NCBI RefSeq assembly: GCF_001042675.1
Contig: NZ_AP012333.1
Span: forward strand, 248,001 to 312,000
Length of the DNA stretch: 64,000 nt
Direction: 5' to 3'
From: Parascardovia denticolens DSM 10105 = JCM 12538
Lineage (GTDB): Bacteria > Actinomycetota > Actinomycetes > Actinomycetales > Bifidobacteriaceae
Each line of letters starts with the position of its first letter. Within the stretch, counting starts at the first letter, position 1. Below are positions 51,717 to 59,961 of the stretch, piece after piece. Below the pieces are notes generated by a model, which was not told the DNA's origin, ran no database searches, and was given only the letters and a program-made list of their open reading frames with translations. Both the position numbers and the translations under genes were made by a program.

Positions 51717-52553
51717 CTAATCGATGGAATCCTCGCTGGCCGGCCCCAGCAGGATCCGCTCGACGAGGGCGACCAAGGCCATGACCAGACCGGTGAGGAC
51801 CACCATGACCACAGTCGCGGCGAAAACCATGGGGGTTTGGAAGGAATTGTAAGCCGCCTGCATCCACACCCCGATTCCGGCCTTGGCCCCGATGTATTCT
51901 GCCGTCGCCGCCGTGGCGAAAATGTAGGTGGCGGAGATGCGGATCCCTGAGAAAATCTGACGTCCGGCCACCCGCAGCTGCACATGCCAGAGGGACCAAG
52001 CCGGGGTCGCCCCGCAGGTCAAAGCCACGTCACGGAAGTAACGGGGGACGGCTTCCAGCCCCCGGCAGGTCTGCACGGCGATGGGGAAGAGGCTGAAAAC
52101 GGTCACAAGGACGATTTTTCCCAGAGAGTCATAGCCGAACCAGATGACGAACAAGGGGGCGATGGTGATGATCGGCAAGGTCTGGGCCCCCGCCAGGAGG
52201 GGGTAGAGGGAGGAATAGAGAATCTTGGATAGGAAGAGCCCGACCCCCAGCAGGATGCCGACCACGATGGCGATGAGAAAGCCGCTGATGGCCTCGAAAG
52301 CCGTCACATAGGCGCTCAGGGAGAGCTGGGGCCAGTTGTAGACCAAGGCGTCCCAGATTTGGCTAGGGGAGGAGATGATCCTTTCCGAGGCTTTGCTTGC
52401 CATCACCCCGATTTGCCAGACCATCAGCAGTCCCAGAACGGTGATGGCGCAAGGAAGCCAGGAGCCGATGGCCATCCCCGGCTTTTTCTTTCCGGCTGTC
52501 CCCTGTGGGCGGCCGTGGTCGTTTTCAGTCATGAATCGCCGTGTCTGTGGCAT
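51717..52553 (-). CDS. Orphan ABC permease, TauC/SsuC type
   Basis: 278 residues with six helices and the NitT/TauT-type loop AVPRYFRDVALTCGATPAW. Relatives import sulfonates, nitrate, taurine or thiamine precursors with a binding protein and ATPase, neither of which is nearby. The ATG at 52553 overlaps the stop of the DUF805 gene by one base (TGATG), so they are translated together. The alternative ATG at 52532 would leave a gap. Confidence 0.85.
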   Translation of the reverse strand: MPQTRRFMTENDHGRPQGTAGKKKPGMAIGSWLPCAITVLGLLMVWQIGVMASKASERIISSPSQIWDALVYNWPQLSLSAYVTAFEAISGFLIAIVVGILLGVGLFLSKILYSSLYPLLAGAQTLPIITIAPLFVIWFGYDSLGKIVLVTVFSLFPIAVQTCRGLEAVPRYFRDVALTCGATPAWSLWHVQLRVAGRQIFSGIRISATYIFATAATAEYIGAKAGIGVWMQAAYNSFQTPMVFAATVVMVVLTGLVMALVALVERILLGPASEDSID

Positions 52554-53380
52554 CAGTTGACGCCGACCGCAGTCGCCGGCGCTGGCGCATAAGTCATCGT
52601 GGCAGCGAGGTTCTCCTTGGAATCCGCGTCGGAATCAGGAAGGGGACCCTCCGCGGGGACCAGGACCGTCAGTTGGTCGAAACGCTTGCCTTCCTTCCGG
52701 GCCGGCAAGGACAAGAGGACCAGGAAGGCGATGCGGAGAAGAAGTCTCAGCCCGTAGATGATCAGGAACCCTTCCATCAGATTGAGCAGAAAGATCCAGG
52801 CTTCAGAGGAGGGGATCCGGTCCATGAAAGAGTCGATCATGGCCTGCCAATGGGGGACGGAGCTGGCGGAATTCGCGAAGACGATGATGAGCCCGAAGAA
52901 AAGGGCGAGCTGGATCAGGCAGTAGGCGGCCAGCCAAGCGGCGCCCAGATTGGCGTCATGCAACCGCCGGGAATACAAGGCCAGGGTCGGCACCAGGGTG
53001 GCCAAGCGGTAGAAGAAGATGAGGGTGACGGTCAGGATCACCGCCGTCATGGCGGCGAAAGGGGAGATCTGGCCGTTCAAACCGTAACCGAGGGCAGTGT
53101 AACGCATGAACCATTCGACGAGCACGGCGCAGGCATAGGGGGCCAAGGCGTTGAAAAGGAAGGCCCACCAGAATTCGCTGCGGGAGGCCCGGCCGGAGAA
53201 GGTGGCGTATTTGAAGAAGAAGCGTTTCACCGCATAGGCGAAGGGGATTCCCCTCCAAGGCTGGTCTTTCCTGGGAGCGGTAGGGGCGTCGGCGGGAAGC
53301 GACGTGGCCTTGAAAGGGACCAGGTCCCCTTCGCGATGCCTTTTACCGTTGATTGCGCCCGCCTGTGGTTCAGGCCTCAT
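52553..53380 (-). CDS. DUF805 membrane protein
   Basis: 275 residues from the ATG at 53380, which overlaps the end of the upstream DUF805 gene by 11 bases; the upstream in-frame extension lies inside that gene. IPFAYAVKRFFFKYATFSGRA, SRSEFWWAFLFN and LYSRRLHDANLGAAW mark the DUF805 domain with about four or five helices. It forms an overlapping string with the other DUF805 gene and the permease. Function unknown. Confidence 0.85.
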   Translation of the reverse strand: MRPEPQAGAINGKRHREGDLVPFKATSLPADAPTAPRKDQPWRGIPFAYAVKRFFFKYATFSGRASRSEFWWAFLFNALAPYACAVLVEWFMRYTALGYGLNGQISPFAAMTAVILTVTLIFFYRLATLVPTLALYSRRLHDANLGAAWLAAYCLIQLALFFGLIIVFANSASSVPHWQAMIDSFMDRIPSSEAWIFLLNLMEGFLIIYGLRLLLRIAFLVLLSLPARKEGKRFDQLTVLVPAEGPLPDSDADSKENLAATMTYAPAPATAVGVN

Positions 53381-54716
53381 GAGGGAAGGTCTCCGGCGAG
53401 TTGAAGGAGCTAGGGGTTTCAGGAGCTGCAGGTGTATCAGAAGACCGTGGGGTCTCAGGGGCTTGGGGAACTTCGGGGGACTGAGGAGTCTCAGGGGCTG
53501 CAAGCGCCTCTCCCGGATTGGACTGCGGGGGCCAGGTCTGCTGGTCCATAGTGGAGGAGAAACCGTCGGCGGACGGGAAAGAGGAATCGGAAGAGAAGCC
53601 ATTGGTCTGGGGTGTCCCCTGGACCGGCTGCGTCTGCTGGTAGGGGGAGGCCTGCGGGGCCTGATAAGGCTGGACTGGGGCTGCCTGATAGGGAGGGTTC
53701 ATGGCCTGATAGCCGTCAGCTTGGTACCCATTGGCTTGGTAGCCATCAACCTGGTAGCCGCCCGCCTGATATCCGTTTGGCTGGTAGCCATTCTGCTGAT
53801 AGCCTTGCGTCGGGTATTGATAGGGCTGGAATCCCTGATAAGCCATCTGGGTTTGTTGGATGAAGAAATTGGGGTTGTCCTCCGGCCGGTCGAAACGCTG
53901 GCCTTCGATCCGAGGAGGCAGGCAAAGGAAGACAAGCAAGGTGATGCCCAAGGCCAGGTCCAGGATGCCGAAGATGGCGTAAGTCCCTAGGAAGCCCATG
54001 AGGCTGTTGACGATATCGGCCTCCACCCCTGAGGGAAGGGCGTTGGTGTCGATCCCGCTTTCCAGCTCGGCTCCGTATTTGTGCATCAAAGAGGTGATCC
54101 AACTGATGAAGACGATGGAAGCGGTGATCCCCATGACGATTTTCGCCACGACGTACCCCAAGAGCCACCAACCGCTGTGATTGGAGTCGTGCAGTCGTCG
54201 GACGATGATGGCGATGGAGGGGACGAGGCAGGCCAGGGAGTAAACGACCAAGGCGATGGCCAGAATGACCATGATGAAGGAGACGAAGACGTTGTTGGAG
54301 CCCGTTTCCTTGTCAAAGGTCATTCCGTCGGCGAAGGAGAGGAGGAAGAAGAGGATGATCGTCCCGACGTAGACGAAGACGTTGAAAAGGACGACGAGCC
54401 AGTACTCGCTGCGGGAGGCCCGGCCGGAGAAGGTGGCGTACTTCTTGAAAAAGCGCTTGATCGCCTTGCCGAAAGGCACCCCGTACCAAGGCAGGCCCAA
54501 GGGGACGTCAAAGGCCCGGCCGGAAGGATAAGGGGCTGGCGCCACTGGCATTCCCATCCCAGCGGGAGCTCCTGAGGCCTGATCGTCATTGGGGCGCGCG
54601 GACTGGGCCGCGGGCTGTGAGGCAGGCTCGGGGTTTTCGAAGGGAGCTTGCCGCGATCCGTCTTCAGGCGCCGGATCCGTGAAGTCCGCGGGGGTTGGGT
54701 CTTGTTGATAAGTCAT
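53370..54716 (-). CDS. DUF805 membrane protein with Tyr/Gln repeat tail
   Basis: 448 residues; AAGGA before the ATG at 54716. About 70 Pro/Ala-rich residues, then the DUF805 domain (VPFGKAIKRFFKKYATFSGRA, SRSEYWLVVLFN, VRRLHDSNHSGWW) with five helices, then 180 low-complexity residues: five-residue GYQxN/GYQxD repeats followed by a Pro/Glu-rich end. The tail composition resembles prion-like sequences. Function unknown; probably arose by duplication with its neighbour. Confidence 0.88.
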   Translation of the reverse strand: MTYQQDPTPADFTDPAPEDGSRQAPFENPEPASQPAAQSARPNDDQASGAPAGMGMPVAPAPYPSGRAFDVPLGLPWYGVPFGKAIKRFFKKYATFSGRASRSEYWLVVLFNVFVYVGTIILFFLLSFADGMTFDKETGSNNVFVSFIMVILAIALVVYSLACLVPSIAIIVRRLHDSNHSGWWLLGYVVAKIVMGITASIVFISWITSLMHKYGAELESGIDTNALPSGVEADIVNSLMGFLGTYAIFGILDLALGITLLVFLCLPPRIEGQRFDRPEDNPNFFIQQTQMAYQGFQPYQYPTQGYQQNGYQPNGYQAGGYQVDGYQANGYQADGYQAMNPPYQAAPVQPYQAPQASPYQQTQPVQGTPQTNGFSSDSSFPSADGFSSTMDQQTWPPQSNPGEALAAPETPQSPEVPQAPETPRSSDTPAAPETPSSFNSPETFPHEA

Positions 54717-54873
54717 GATTGTCCTTTTCGCCTGGCTTTTCCAAATCGATATCCTGCCCGCCTGGTCTTGCCCTCGGCTGGCGGGCGATCAGAGGAGGGA
54801 TCTTCTCCGTAAGGTCGTCAGTTTATGGAGAAGATTATATAAAAATCGGTAAACATTCGTCTTAAGAGGGGGG

Positions 54874-54879
54874 CAGAAT
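54874..54879 (+). promoter_or_regulatory. Candidate -10 box of gltX
   Basis: CAGAAT followed by seven bases (AGGGACC) and a GTG at 54887. The arrangement closely matches that of plsC (CACAAT, seven bases, ATG). Confidence 0.35.
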
Positions 54880-54886
54880 AGGGACC

Positions 54887-56506
54887 GTGTCCATTGGCCG
54901 GACTTTGGCTGGAAAGGCGAAGTCGAAGGCGAAGTCACACGCTAAGTCGAAACAAACCCGTTTGATAGAGGATGAAAAACTGATTATGGCTCAAAAGTAT
55001 GAGGGTAAGCCTCAGATGCCTGATAACGTTCGTGTTCGCTTCTGCCCCTCGCCCACGGGGATCCCTCATGTGGGCATGATCCGCACCGCCTTGTTCAACT
55101 GGGCCGAGGCCCGTCATACCAAGGGGACCTTGGTCTTCCGCATCGAGGATACGGACAATGCCCGCGACAGCGAGGAGAGCTACGACATGATCCTCGAATC
55201 CCTCAACTGGTTGGGGATTGATTGGGATGAAGGCATCAACGTGGGCGGTCCTCATGGGCCTTACCGTCAATCCGAACGCCTGGGCATCTACGCCGATGTG
55301 GCCGCCAAGCTTCTGGAGGCCGGCTACGCCTACGAATCCTTCTCCACCCCGGAGGAGACCAAGGAACGCAACCTGGCCGCCGGCCGTCCGGCCGAATTCG
55401 GCTACGACGGCTATGACCGGACCCTGACCGCCGAGCAGAAGGAAGCCTTCCGCCAGGAAGGGCGCCAACCCGCCCTGCGCATCAAGATGCCGGATGAAGA
55501 CGTCACTTTCACCGACCTGATTCGCGGGGAGATCACCTTCAAGGCCGGCTCCGTGCCGGACTACGTGATCGTCCGTCCGAACGGGGACCCCCTTTACACG
55601 CTGACCAACCCGGTGGATGACGCCCTCATGGACATCAACGTGGTTCTGCGCGGGGAAGACCTCCTGTCCTCCACCCCTCGCCAGATCGTCCTCTACCGCT
55701 ACCTGATGGAGCTGGGCCTGGCCAAGCAGATGCCCATCTTCGGCCACATGCCTTACGTGATGGGGCAGGGCAACAAGAAGCTGTCCAAGAGGGACCCGGA
55801 GTCCAACCTCTTCCTCCACCGCGACAACGGCTTCATCCGCGAAGGCCTGCTCAACTATCTGGCCCTGCTGGGCTGGTCCATCGCTCCCGACCGCGACGTC
55901 TTCACCATGGACGAGATGATCGCGCACTTCGACGTGCGCGACGTCAAGGCCAACCCCGCCCGCTTCGATCTGGACAAGGCGGTGGCCATCAACGCCGAAC
56001 ACATCCGCCTGCTGGATCCCCAGGACTTCCTCGACCGTTCCGTCCCTTACCTTTTCCGCGACCAGGTGGTCTCCGCCGATAAGTGGGAGGATCTGACCGG
56101 GCGGGAAAAGGAGATTCTGACCGCCGCCGGCCCCCTGGTCCAGACCCGGGTGCGCCTACTGGGCGAAGTCTCCGGCATGGCGGGCAGCCTTTTGTCTTCC
56201 GCCGATTATCTGGAGCCCGACGCCGACGCCCGCAAGCAGCTGAAGGAGTCCGCCTCTGACGTGCTGGCCGCCGCCATTTCCGCTTTGCAGGCCGTGGACC
56301 CGGCCGATTGGAAGACCGATACCCTGCATGAGACCTTGAAAAAGGCCTTGATAGAGGAGGGTGGCTACAAGCCCCGTCTGGCCTTCGGACCTGTGCGAGT
56401 GGCCCTGTCCGGCCGCCGGGTTTCCCCGCCTTTGTTCGAGTCCATGGAGATCATCGGCAAGGAGTTGACACTCGCGCGACTCGCCAATTTGCAAAAGAAC
56501 CTCTAG
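54887..56506 (+). CDS. gltX: Glutamyl-tRNA synthetase, possible Lys-rich N-terminal extension
   Basis: 539 residues from the GTG at 54887, or 506 from the ATG at 54986. Class I motifs [19 protein letters not shown] (HIGH type) and [10 protein letters not shown] (KMSKS type) are clear. It charges tRNA-Glu and probably tRNA-Gln for amidation. The ATG has only a distant purine motif (13 bases), while the GTG has a leaderless-type -10 box. The extra 33 residues are Lys/Ala/Ser-rich ([13 protein letters not shown]). Which start is used is open. tRNA-Glu and tRNA-Gln follow directly. Confidence 0.96.
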   Translation: MSIGRTLAGKAKSKAKSHAKSKQTRLIEDEKLIMAQKYEGKPQMPDNVRVRFCPSPTGIPHVGMIRTALFNWAEARHTKGTLVFRIEDTDNARDSEESYDMILESLNWLGIDWDEGINVGGPHGPYRQSERLGIYADVAAKLLEAGYAYESFSTPEETKERNLAAGRPAEFGYDGYDRTLTAEQKEAFRQEGRQPALRIKMPDEDVTFTDLIRGEITFKAGSVPDYVIVRPNGDPLYTLTNPVDDALMDINVVLRGEDLLSSTPRQIVLYRYLMELGLAKQMPIFGHMPYVMGQGNKKLSKRDPESNLFLHRDNGFIREGLLNYLALLGWSIAPDRDVFTMDEMIAHFDVRDVKANPARFDLDKAVAINAEHIRLLDPQDFLDRSVPYLFRDQVVSADKWEDLTGREKEILTAAGPLVQTRVRLLGEVSGMAGSLLSSADYLEPDADARKQLKESASDVLAAAISALQAVDPADWKTDTLHETLKKALIEEGGYKPRLAFGPVRVALSGRRVSPPLFESMEIIGKELTLARLANLQKNL

Positions 56507-56576
56507 GTGTGCTATAGTCGCTTTTCGTTGCTTGAGTTGCGAGTCCTCTTGCGCTTGGGCGGCGAAAAACGAAAAC

Positions 56577-56652
56577 GCCCCCGTCGTATAGCGGTCTAGT
56601 ACGTCGCCCTCTCACGGCGTTAACACCGGTTCAAATCCGGTCGGGGGTACCA
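56577..56652 (+). tRNA. tRNA-Glu (anticodon CTC)
   Basis: 76 bases with encoded CCA. Acceptor GCCCCCG pairs with CGGGGGT (first pair G-U), anticodon loop CCTCTCA with CTC, T-loop GTTCAAATC. 70 bases after gltX. Confidence 0.96.
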
Positions 56653-56694
56653 GGCTTGTACAGGCTTAGGTCTATAACTTAAGGTGCAAGCCAT

Positions 56695-56769
56695 TGGGGT
56701 ATGGTGTAATTGGCAACACAGGTGATTCTGGTTCATCCGTTCTTGGTTCGAGTCCAGGTACCCCAGCCA
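56695..56769 (+). tRNA. tRNA-Gln (anticodon CTG)
   Basis: 75 bases with encoded CCA. Acceptor TGGGGTA pairs with TACCCCA, anticodon loop TTCTGGT with CTG, T-loop GTTCGAGTC. The gltX, tRNA-Glu, tRNA-Gln order is typical of actinobacteria. Confidence 0.95.
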
Positions 56770-56801
56770 TGAGTTAAGATCTCCATCAAGATTGATGACT
56801 T

Positions 56802-56826
56802 GGCCTCCTTCCGGGAGGCCTTTTTA
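56802..56826 (+). terminator. Terminator after tRNA-Gln
   Basis: GGCCTCC (56802-56808) and GGAGGCC (56814-56820), a perfect 7-bp stem, followed by TTTTTATT. Confidence 0.92.
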
Positions 56827-56838
56827 TTACTCTGATTT

Positions 56839-56847
56839 TGATAGTCT
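56839..56847 (+). promoter_or_regulatory. Extended -10 box of the metallophosphoesterase gene
   Basis: TGA then TAGTCT (56842-56847), seven bases (AAAAGGT) before the ATG at 56855; the AAAGG there is too close to be a good ribosome binding site. Confidence 0.5.
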
Positions 56848-56854
56848 AAAAGGT

Positions 56855-58300
56855 ATGACGGGCGATACGGATATAGAAGCCGGTGACACGGGAGTCGGTT
56901 CCGGCCACGACGATCAGGCGGGTCAAGCAGGCCGGGCTGGGCAGGTGGCCCAGGCTGACCAAACCGGTCGGACGGATCAGGCGGGTCAGATAGGGCAGGC
57001 GACCCAGGTAGCCCAATCCGGGCCGAGGCCCCTTGCTCCCTTGTCGGTTTCCGCCACCCTTGGTCGTCTTCAGTTCCACAAGTCGGATAAATTCCGCATC
57101 CTCCAGCTGTCCGACATCCAGGACGGCTCTTCCGTTTCGGCCGATACCATCCGTCTGATCGAGGCCGCGTGCGACGCCTCCCGGCCGGATCTGGTCGTCT
57201 TCTCCGGCAACCAGGTCGCCGGTTACGATTCCGAATTCTCCCAGACGGCCACCAAAAGACCCTGGTCCAGCCCCTGGGACCTGGGCCTGAGCGAAACCGA
57301 CCGACAGGCGGCCACGGACGCGACCAGGGCCTTGGTCAAGAAGAACATCCAGACCACGACCGCTCCCTTGGTCTCCCGGGGGATCCCCTTCGCCGTCACC
57401 TACGGCAACCATGACTTCCAGTGCGGCCTGGACGAGTCCGTCTTGGACGCCTTGTACCGGGAAGTGCCCGGCTGCTGCAATCCTCCTTCCATTTCGGCTG
57501 ACCCGGCCCAGGCCCAGAACTTGCCTTCCAGCGGCTTGAAAGGCCAGGTGGCCTACGCCTGCGAGCCGGGGACCTTTTGCCTGCCTGTCCATGACGAAGA
57601 CGGGGCCGTGGTCTTCCTGATCGTCCTCCTCCATTCCGGCACTTACGCCTTGGAAGGCGGCTGCGGGTCTTTGAGCGTGGACGCCCGCGAATTCCTCAAA
57701 GACCAGCCGCAGAAACTGGACGCCCAGGGGATTATCTTCCAGAACATCCCTTTGCCCCAGTATTACCGTCTGCTCAAGCCCGTCCCGCCCACTCGGGCCC
57801 ATGCCGTGGAGGGGTATCGGACTTTTTCCAAGACTTATTACGAGATCGATCCCGAGAAAACCGTCCCTGGCAGTTACTTGGGCGAAGGGATTTCCTGCCC
57901 GGACAAAGACACGGGGGAGTTCGCCATCGCCCGGGACCAAGGTTATTTCGCCATCTCGGCCGGGCACGACCACCGTAATGGTTTCGCCGGCAGCCTGGAA
58001 GGGGTCATGCTCATGGCCACCCCCACCTGCGGCTTCGGATCTTATGGGCCGGCTCCGGCGAAGAGGGCGGCTCGCTTGCTGGAATTCGACCTGCGGCATC
58101 CTTACGAGCCCCGCACCCAGCTTTTGGAGTTCGGCGACCTGGTGGGCAAGGCCTCATCCAAGAAGTCCTACTCTTTCGGGGCCAACTATGTGCCCCAGGC
58201 CGGGGAGGAGGAGTACGACCTGGTCAGGCCGCTGAGCAGGTGGGAACGCTTCATCAGGGCGGCCAAGGCCTTCTTCCGCAGGCAGAACAAGCAGGATTGA
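56855..58300 (+). CDS. Metallophosphoesterase with altered metal motifs
   Basis: 481 residues. After a 65-residue Gln/Ala/Gly-rich N-terminus comes a calcineurin-like domain: FRILQLSDIQDGS, DLVVFSGNQVAGYD, VTYGNHDFQCG and ISAGHDHRNGF. The GNHD and GHDH motifs are standard, but the first is D-x-Q instead of D-x-H and the second has GN instead of GD. This resembles the Dcr2-like branch. No signal peptide. The substrate is unknown. It sits between the tRNAs and the IclR gene, a place not occupied in the classic actinobacterial order. Confidence 0.85.
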   Translation: MTGDTDIEAGDTGVGSGHDDQAGQAGRAGQVAQADQTGRTDQAGQIGQATQVAQSGPRPLAPLSVSATLGRLQFHKSDKFRILQLSDIQDGSSVSADTIRLIEAACDASRPDLVVFSGNQVAGYDSEFSQTATKRPWSSPWDLGLSETDRQAATDATRALVKKNIQTTTAPLVSRGIPFAVTYGNHDFQCGLDESVLDALYREVPGCCNPPSISADPAQAQNLPSSGLKGQVAYACEPGTFCLPVHDEDGAVVFLIVLLHSGTYALEGGCGSLSVDAREFLKDQPQKLDAQGIIFQNIPLPQYYRLLKPVPPTRAHAVEGYRTFSKTYYEIDPEKTVPGSYLGEGISCPDKDTGEFAIARDQGYFAISAGHDHRNGFAGSLEGVMLMATPTCGFGSYGPAPAKRAARLLEFDLRHPYEPRTQLLEFGDLVGKASSKKSYSFGANYVPQAGEEEYDLVRPLSRWERFIRAAKAFFRRQNKQD

Positions 58301-58389
58301 GGCCGTTCAACGCTGGCCAGATGCTGTTGGACTGAGGCCATTCGCTACTGGCCAGATGCCGGCACCGACGACTAGGGGCAAGCTGAAGC

Positions 58390-59634
58390 TCAGCGGAAAT
58401 TATGATGGGAGATGGCGTCGCTTAGATGCTTGGCCGCGCTTAAGACCACAGGGGCGTACAGGTGACCCGGATGCCCGCCCATCCGTTCGGAGGGGCCGGA
58501 GAGGTTGATGGCGGCGATCACTTGGCCGGCCGCGTTGCGGATGGGGGCGGCCACGGAAGACACCCCGATCTCCCTTTCATTGACCGACTCCGCCCAATCG
58601 CGGCGGCGGACGTCGCCCAAAGTCTTCGCGCTGAAATGGGCTTTGGACAGGATGTCGTGGATGTCGTCGTTGTTCTCCCAGGCCAGAAGCACGTGGGAGG
58701 CGGCCCCGGCGATCAAAGACAGGGAAGTGCCCACAGGGACGCTGTCCCTCAGACCGGTGGTCCTTTCCACCGAGGCGATGCAGGTCCTCTGGCTCCCCTG
58801 GCGACGGTAGATCTGCGCCGATTCGCCCGTGCGGTCATGCAGGGACTGGAGGATGGGCAGGCCGGCCGAGAGCAGTTGGTCGTTGCCGGCGGCGATGGCC
58901 AGGTCGGAGAAACGGCTCCCGAGGATGAAGCGGCCGCTGTCGTCCCGATTGACGAAATGATGGGCTTCCAAGGCGGTGGCGATGCGGTGGGCGGTCGGCC
59001 GGGACAAGCCCGAACGCGAGGTCAGCTCGACCAGGGTGGCCGGACCCGCCTCCAGGGAGGCCAGGACGATGGCCGCTTTGTCGATCACCCCTACGTTCGA
59101 ATGGGTCGCCTGGTCGAGGGCGATGGTGTCCTCATTGGTGGCCGGGTTCAGCGTGGCGGATTTGGTGTCGCCATGTTTGACCTGACGGGGGTCTTGGAAG
59201 ACGGACAAGGCGGACTTGGATTGGTTGCGGCCCCGGCCGGAACCAGGACGGCCCCCGGCGCCCGGCTTTTTGCTTTCGCCTTCCTCTTCCAAGGAGGCGG
59301 GGATGGTCCTGACCGGAGGGGCGAACATGCTGGTGTTGGAATCGGCCCTGTCCGTGCTGTAGGAGAGGGCGTCGCCGGTTCCGCCTTGGGAATCCTTGTT
59401 TTCGGAGGCGAAATGCAGCTCGTAGACGGGTACGAAAGTGGAAGGGATCGACCAGCTGGTCGTATTGGGGCGCAGGCTTCGCACGGCGGAGCGGTCCTTA
59501 TCGCGGTCTTTGCCGCCTGTGGCTTCCGTGGCAGCCTTGGCGTTTTGGGGATTCACGGCCTCTTCGGCTTTCCGATCGCCCTTGTCTTCCTTGTCCGCGC
59601 GGTCGTCCTGAAACGAGTTCTGGTCGTCGCTCAT
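58390..59634 (-). CDS. IclR-family regulator with long disordered N-terminus (NdgR/LtbR-like)
   Basis: 414 residues from the ATG at 59634 (GAGG six bases upstream); the further upstream frame is non-coding. The first 175 residues are polar and low complexity. Then an IclR winged helix, ATLVELTSRSGLSRPTAHRI, and the effector domain (SLHDRTGESAQIYRR, SVPVGTSLSLIAGAASHV, SVAAPIRNAAGQVIAAINLS). By position, after gltX and the two tRNAs and before murA-plsC-gpsA-ddl, it corresponds to NdgR/LtbR, which controls leucine genes in other actinobacteria. leuC and leuD are not present here. Confidence 0.87.
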   Translation of the reverse strand: MSDDQNSFQDDRADKEDKGDRKAEEAVNPQNAKAATEATGGKDRDKDRSAVRSLRPNTTSWSIPSTFVPVYELHFASENKDSQGGTGDALSYSTDRADSNTSMFAPPVRTIPASLEEEGESKKPGAGGRPGSGRGRNQSKSALSVFQDPRQVKHGDTKSATLNPATNEDTIALDQATHSNVGVIDKAAIVLASLEAGPATLVELTSRSGLSRPTAHRIATALEAHHFVNRDDSGRFILGSRFSDLAIAAGNDQLLSAGLPILQSLHDRTGESAQIYRRQGSQRTCIASVERTTGLRDSVPVGTSLSLIAGAASHVLLAWENNDDIHDILSKAHFSAKTLGDVRRRDWAESVNEREIGVSSVAAPIRNAAGQVIAAINLSGPSERMGGHPGHLYAPVVLSAAKHLSDAISHHNFR

Positions 59635-59961
59635 TGCTACCTCATTCGTCGCAAAACCGGTATCTGTGCAGTCAGCACCCCAACTACCATCATTGTGTCT
59701 CATAATACGGACAATCGTCCTGTATATGGACGAATTCTTGACGGATGAAAGATTGTGCCAGGAAAGAAAGCCGATTCCTGGACGGGTCTTTTCACCATGT
59801 CGGCACAGGGCATATGGCAGAATAGATAAGGGCATATATGTGTTCGCGGTTTTCGCTGTCGGAGTGCCGGGGGCGCTCAAGGGAATAGCGAGGAAGGACC
59901 GCGAGTTTACGCTTGCGAACAGCAGTTGTTTCCAACGGTCCGCCGTAGTTAAGGAGTAGTA
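59635..59961. other. Divergent regulatory region between IclR gene and murA
   Basis: 327 bases with no supported gene. It contains the GGAC/GTCC repeat array at 59709-59731, a TTGACG at 59738-59743 without a matching -10 at the right distance, and the murA ribosome binding site at 59951. Confidence 0.55.
59709..59731. promoter_or_regulatory. GGAC/GTCC array, candidate IclR operator
   Basis: GGAC, four bases, GTCC, seven bases, GGAC: two overlapping inverted repeats 75 bases upstream of the IclR start. Autoregulation by the IclR protein is inferred from position only. Confidence 0.4.

Noticed and set aside
53381-53602. N-terminal extension of the second DUF805 gene
   Set aside because: Its 74 codons are Pro/Arg/Leu-rich and lie inside the upstream DUF805 gene in another frame; the ATG at 53380 fits an overlapping-gene start.
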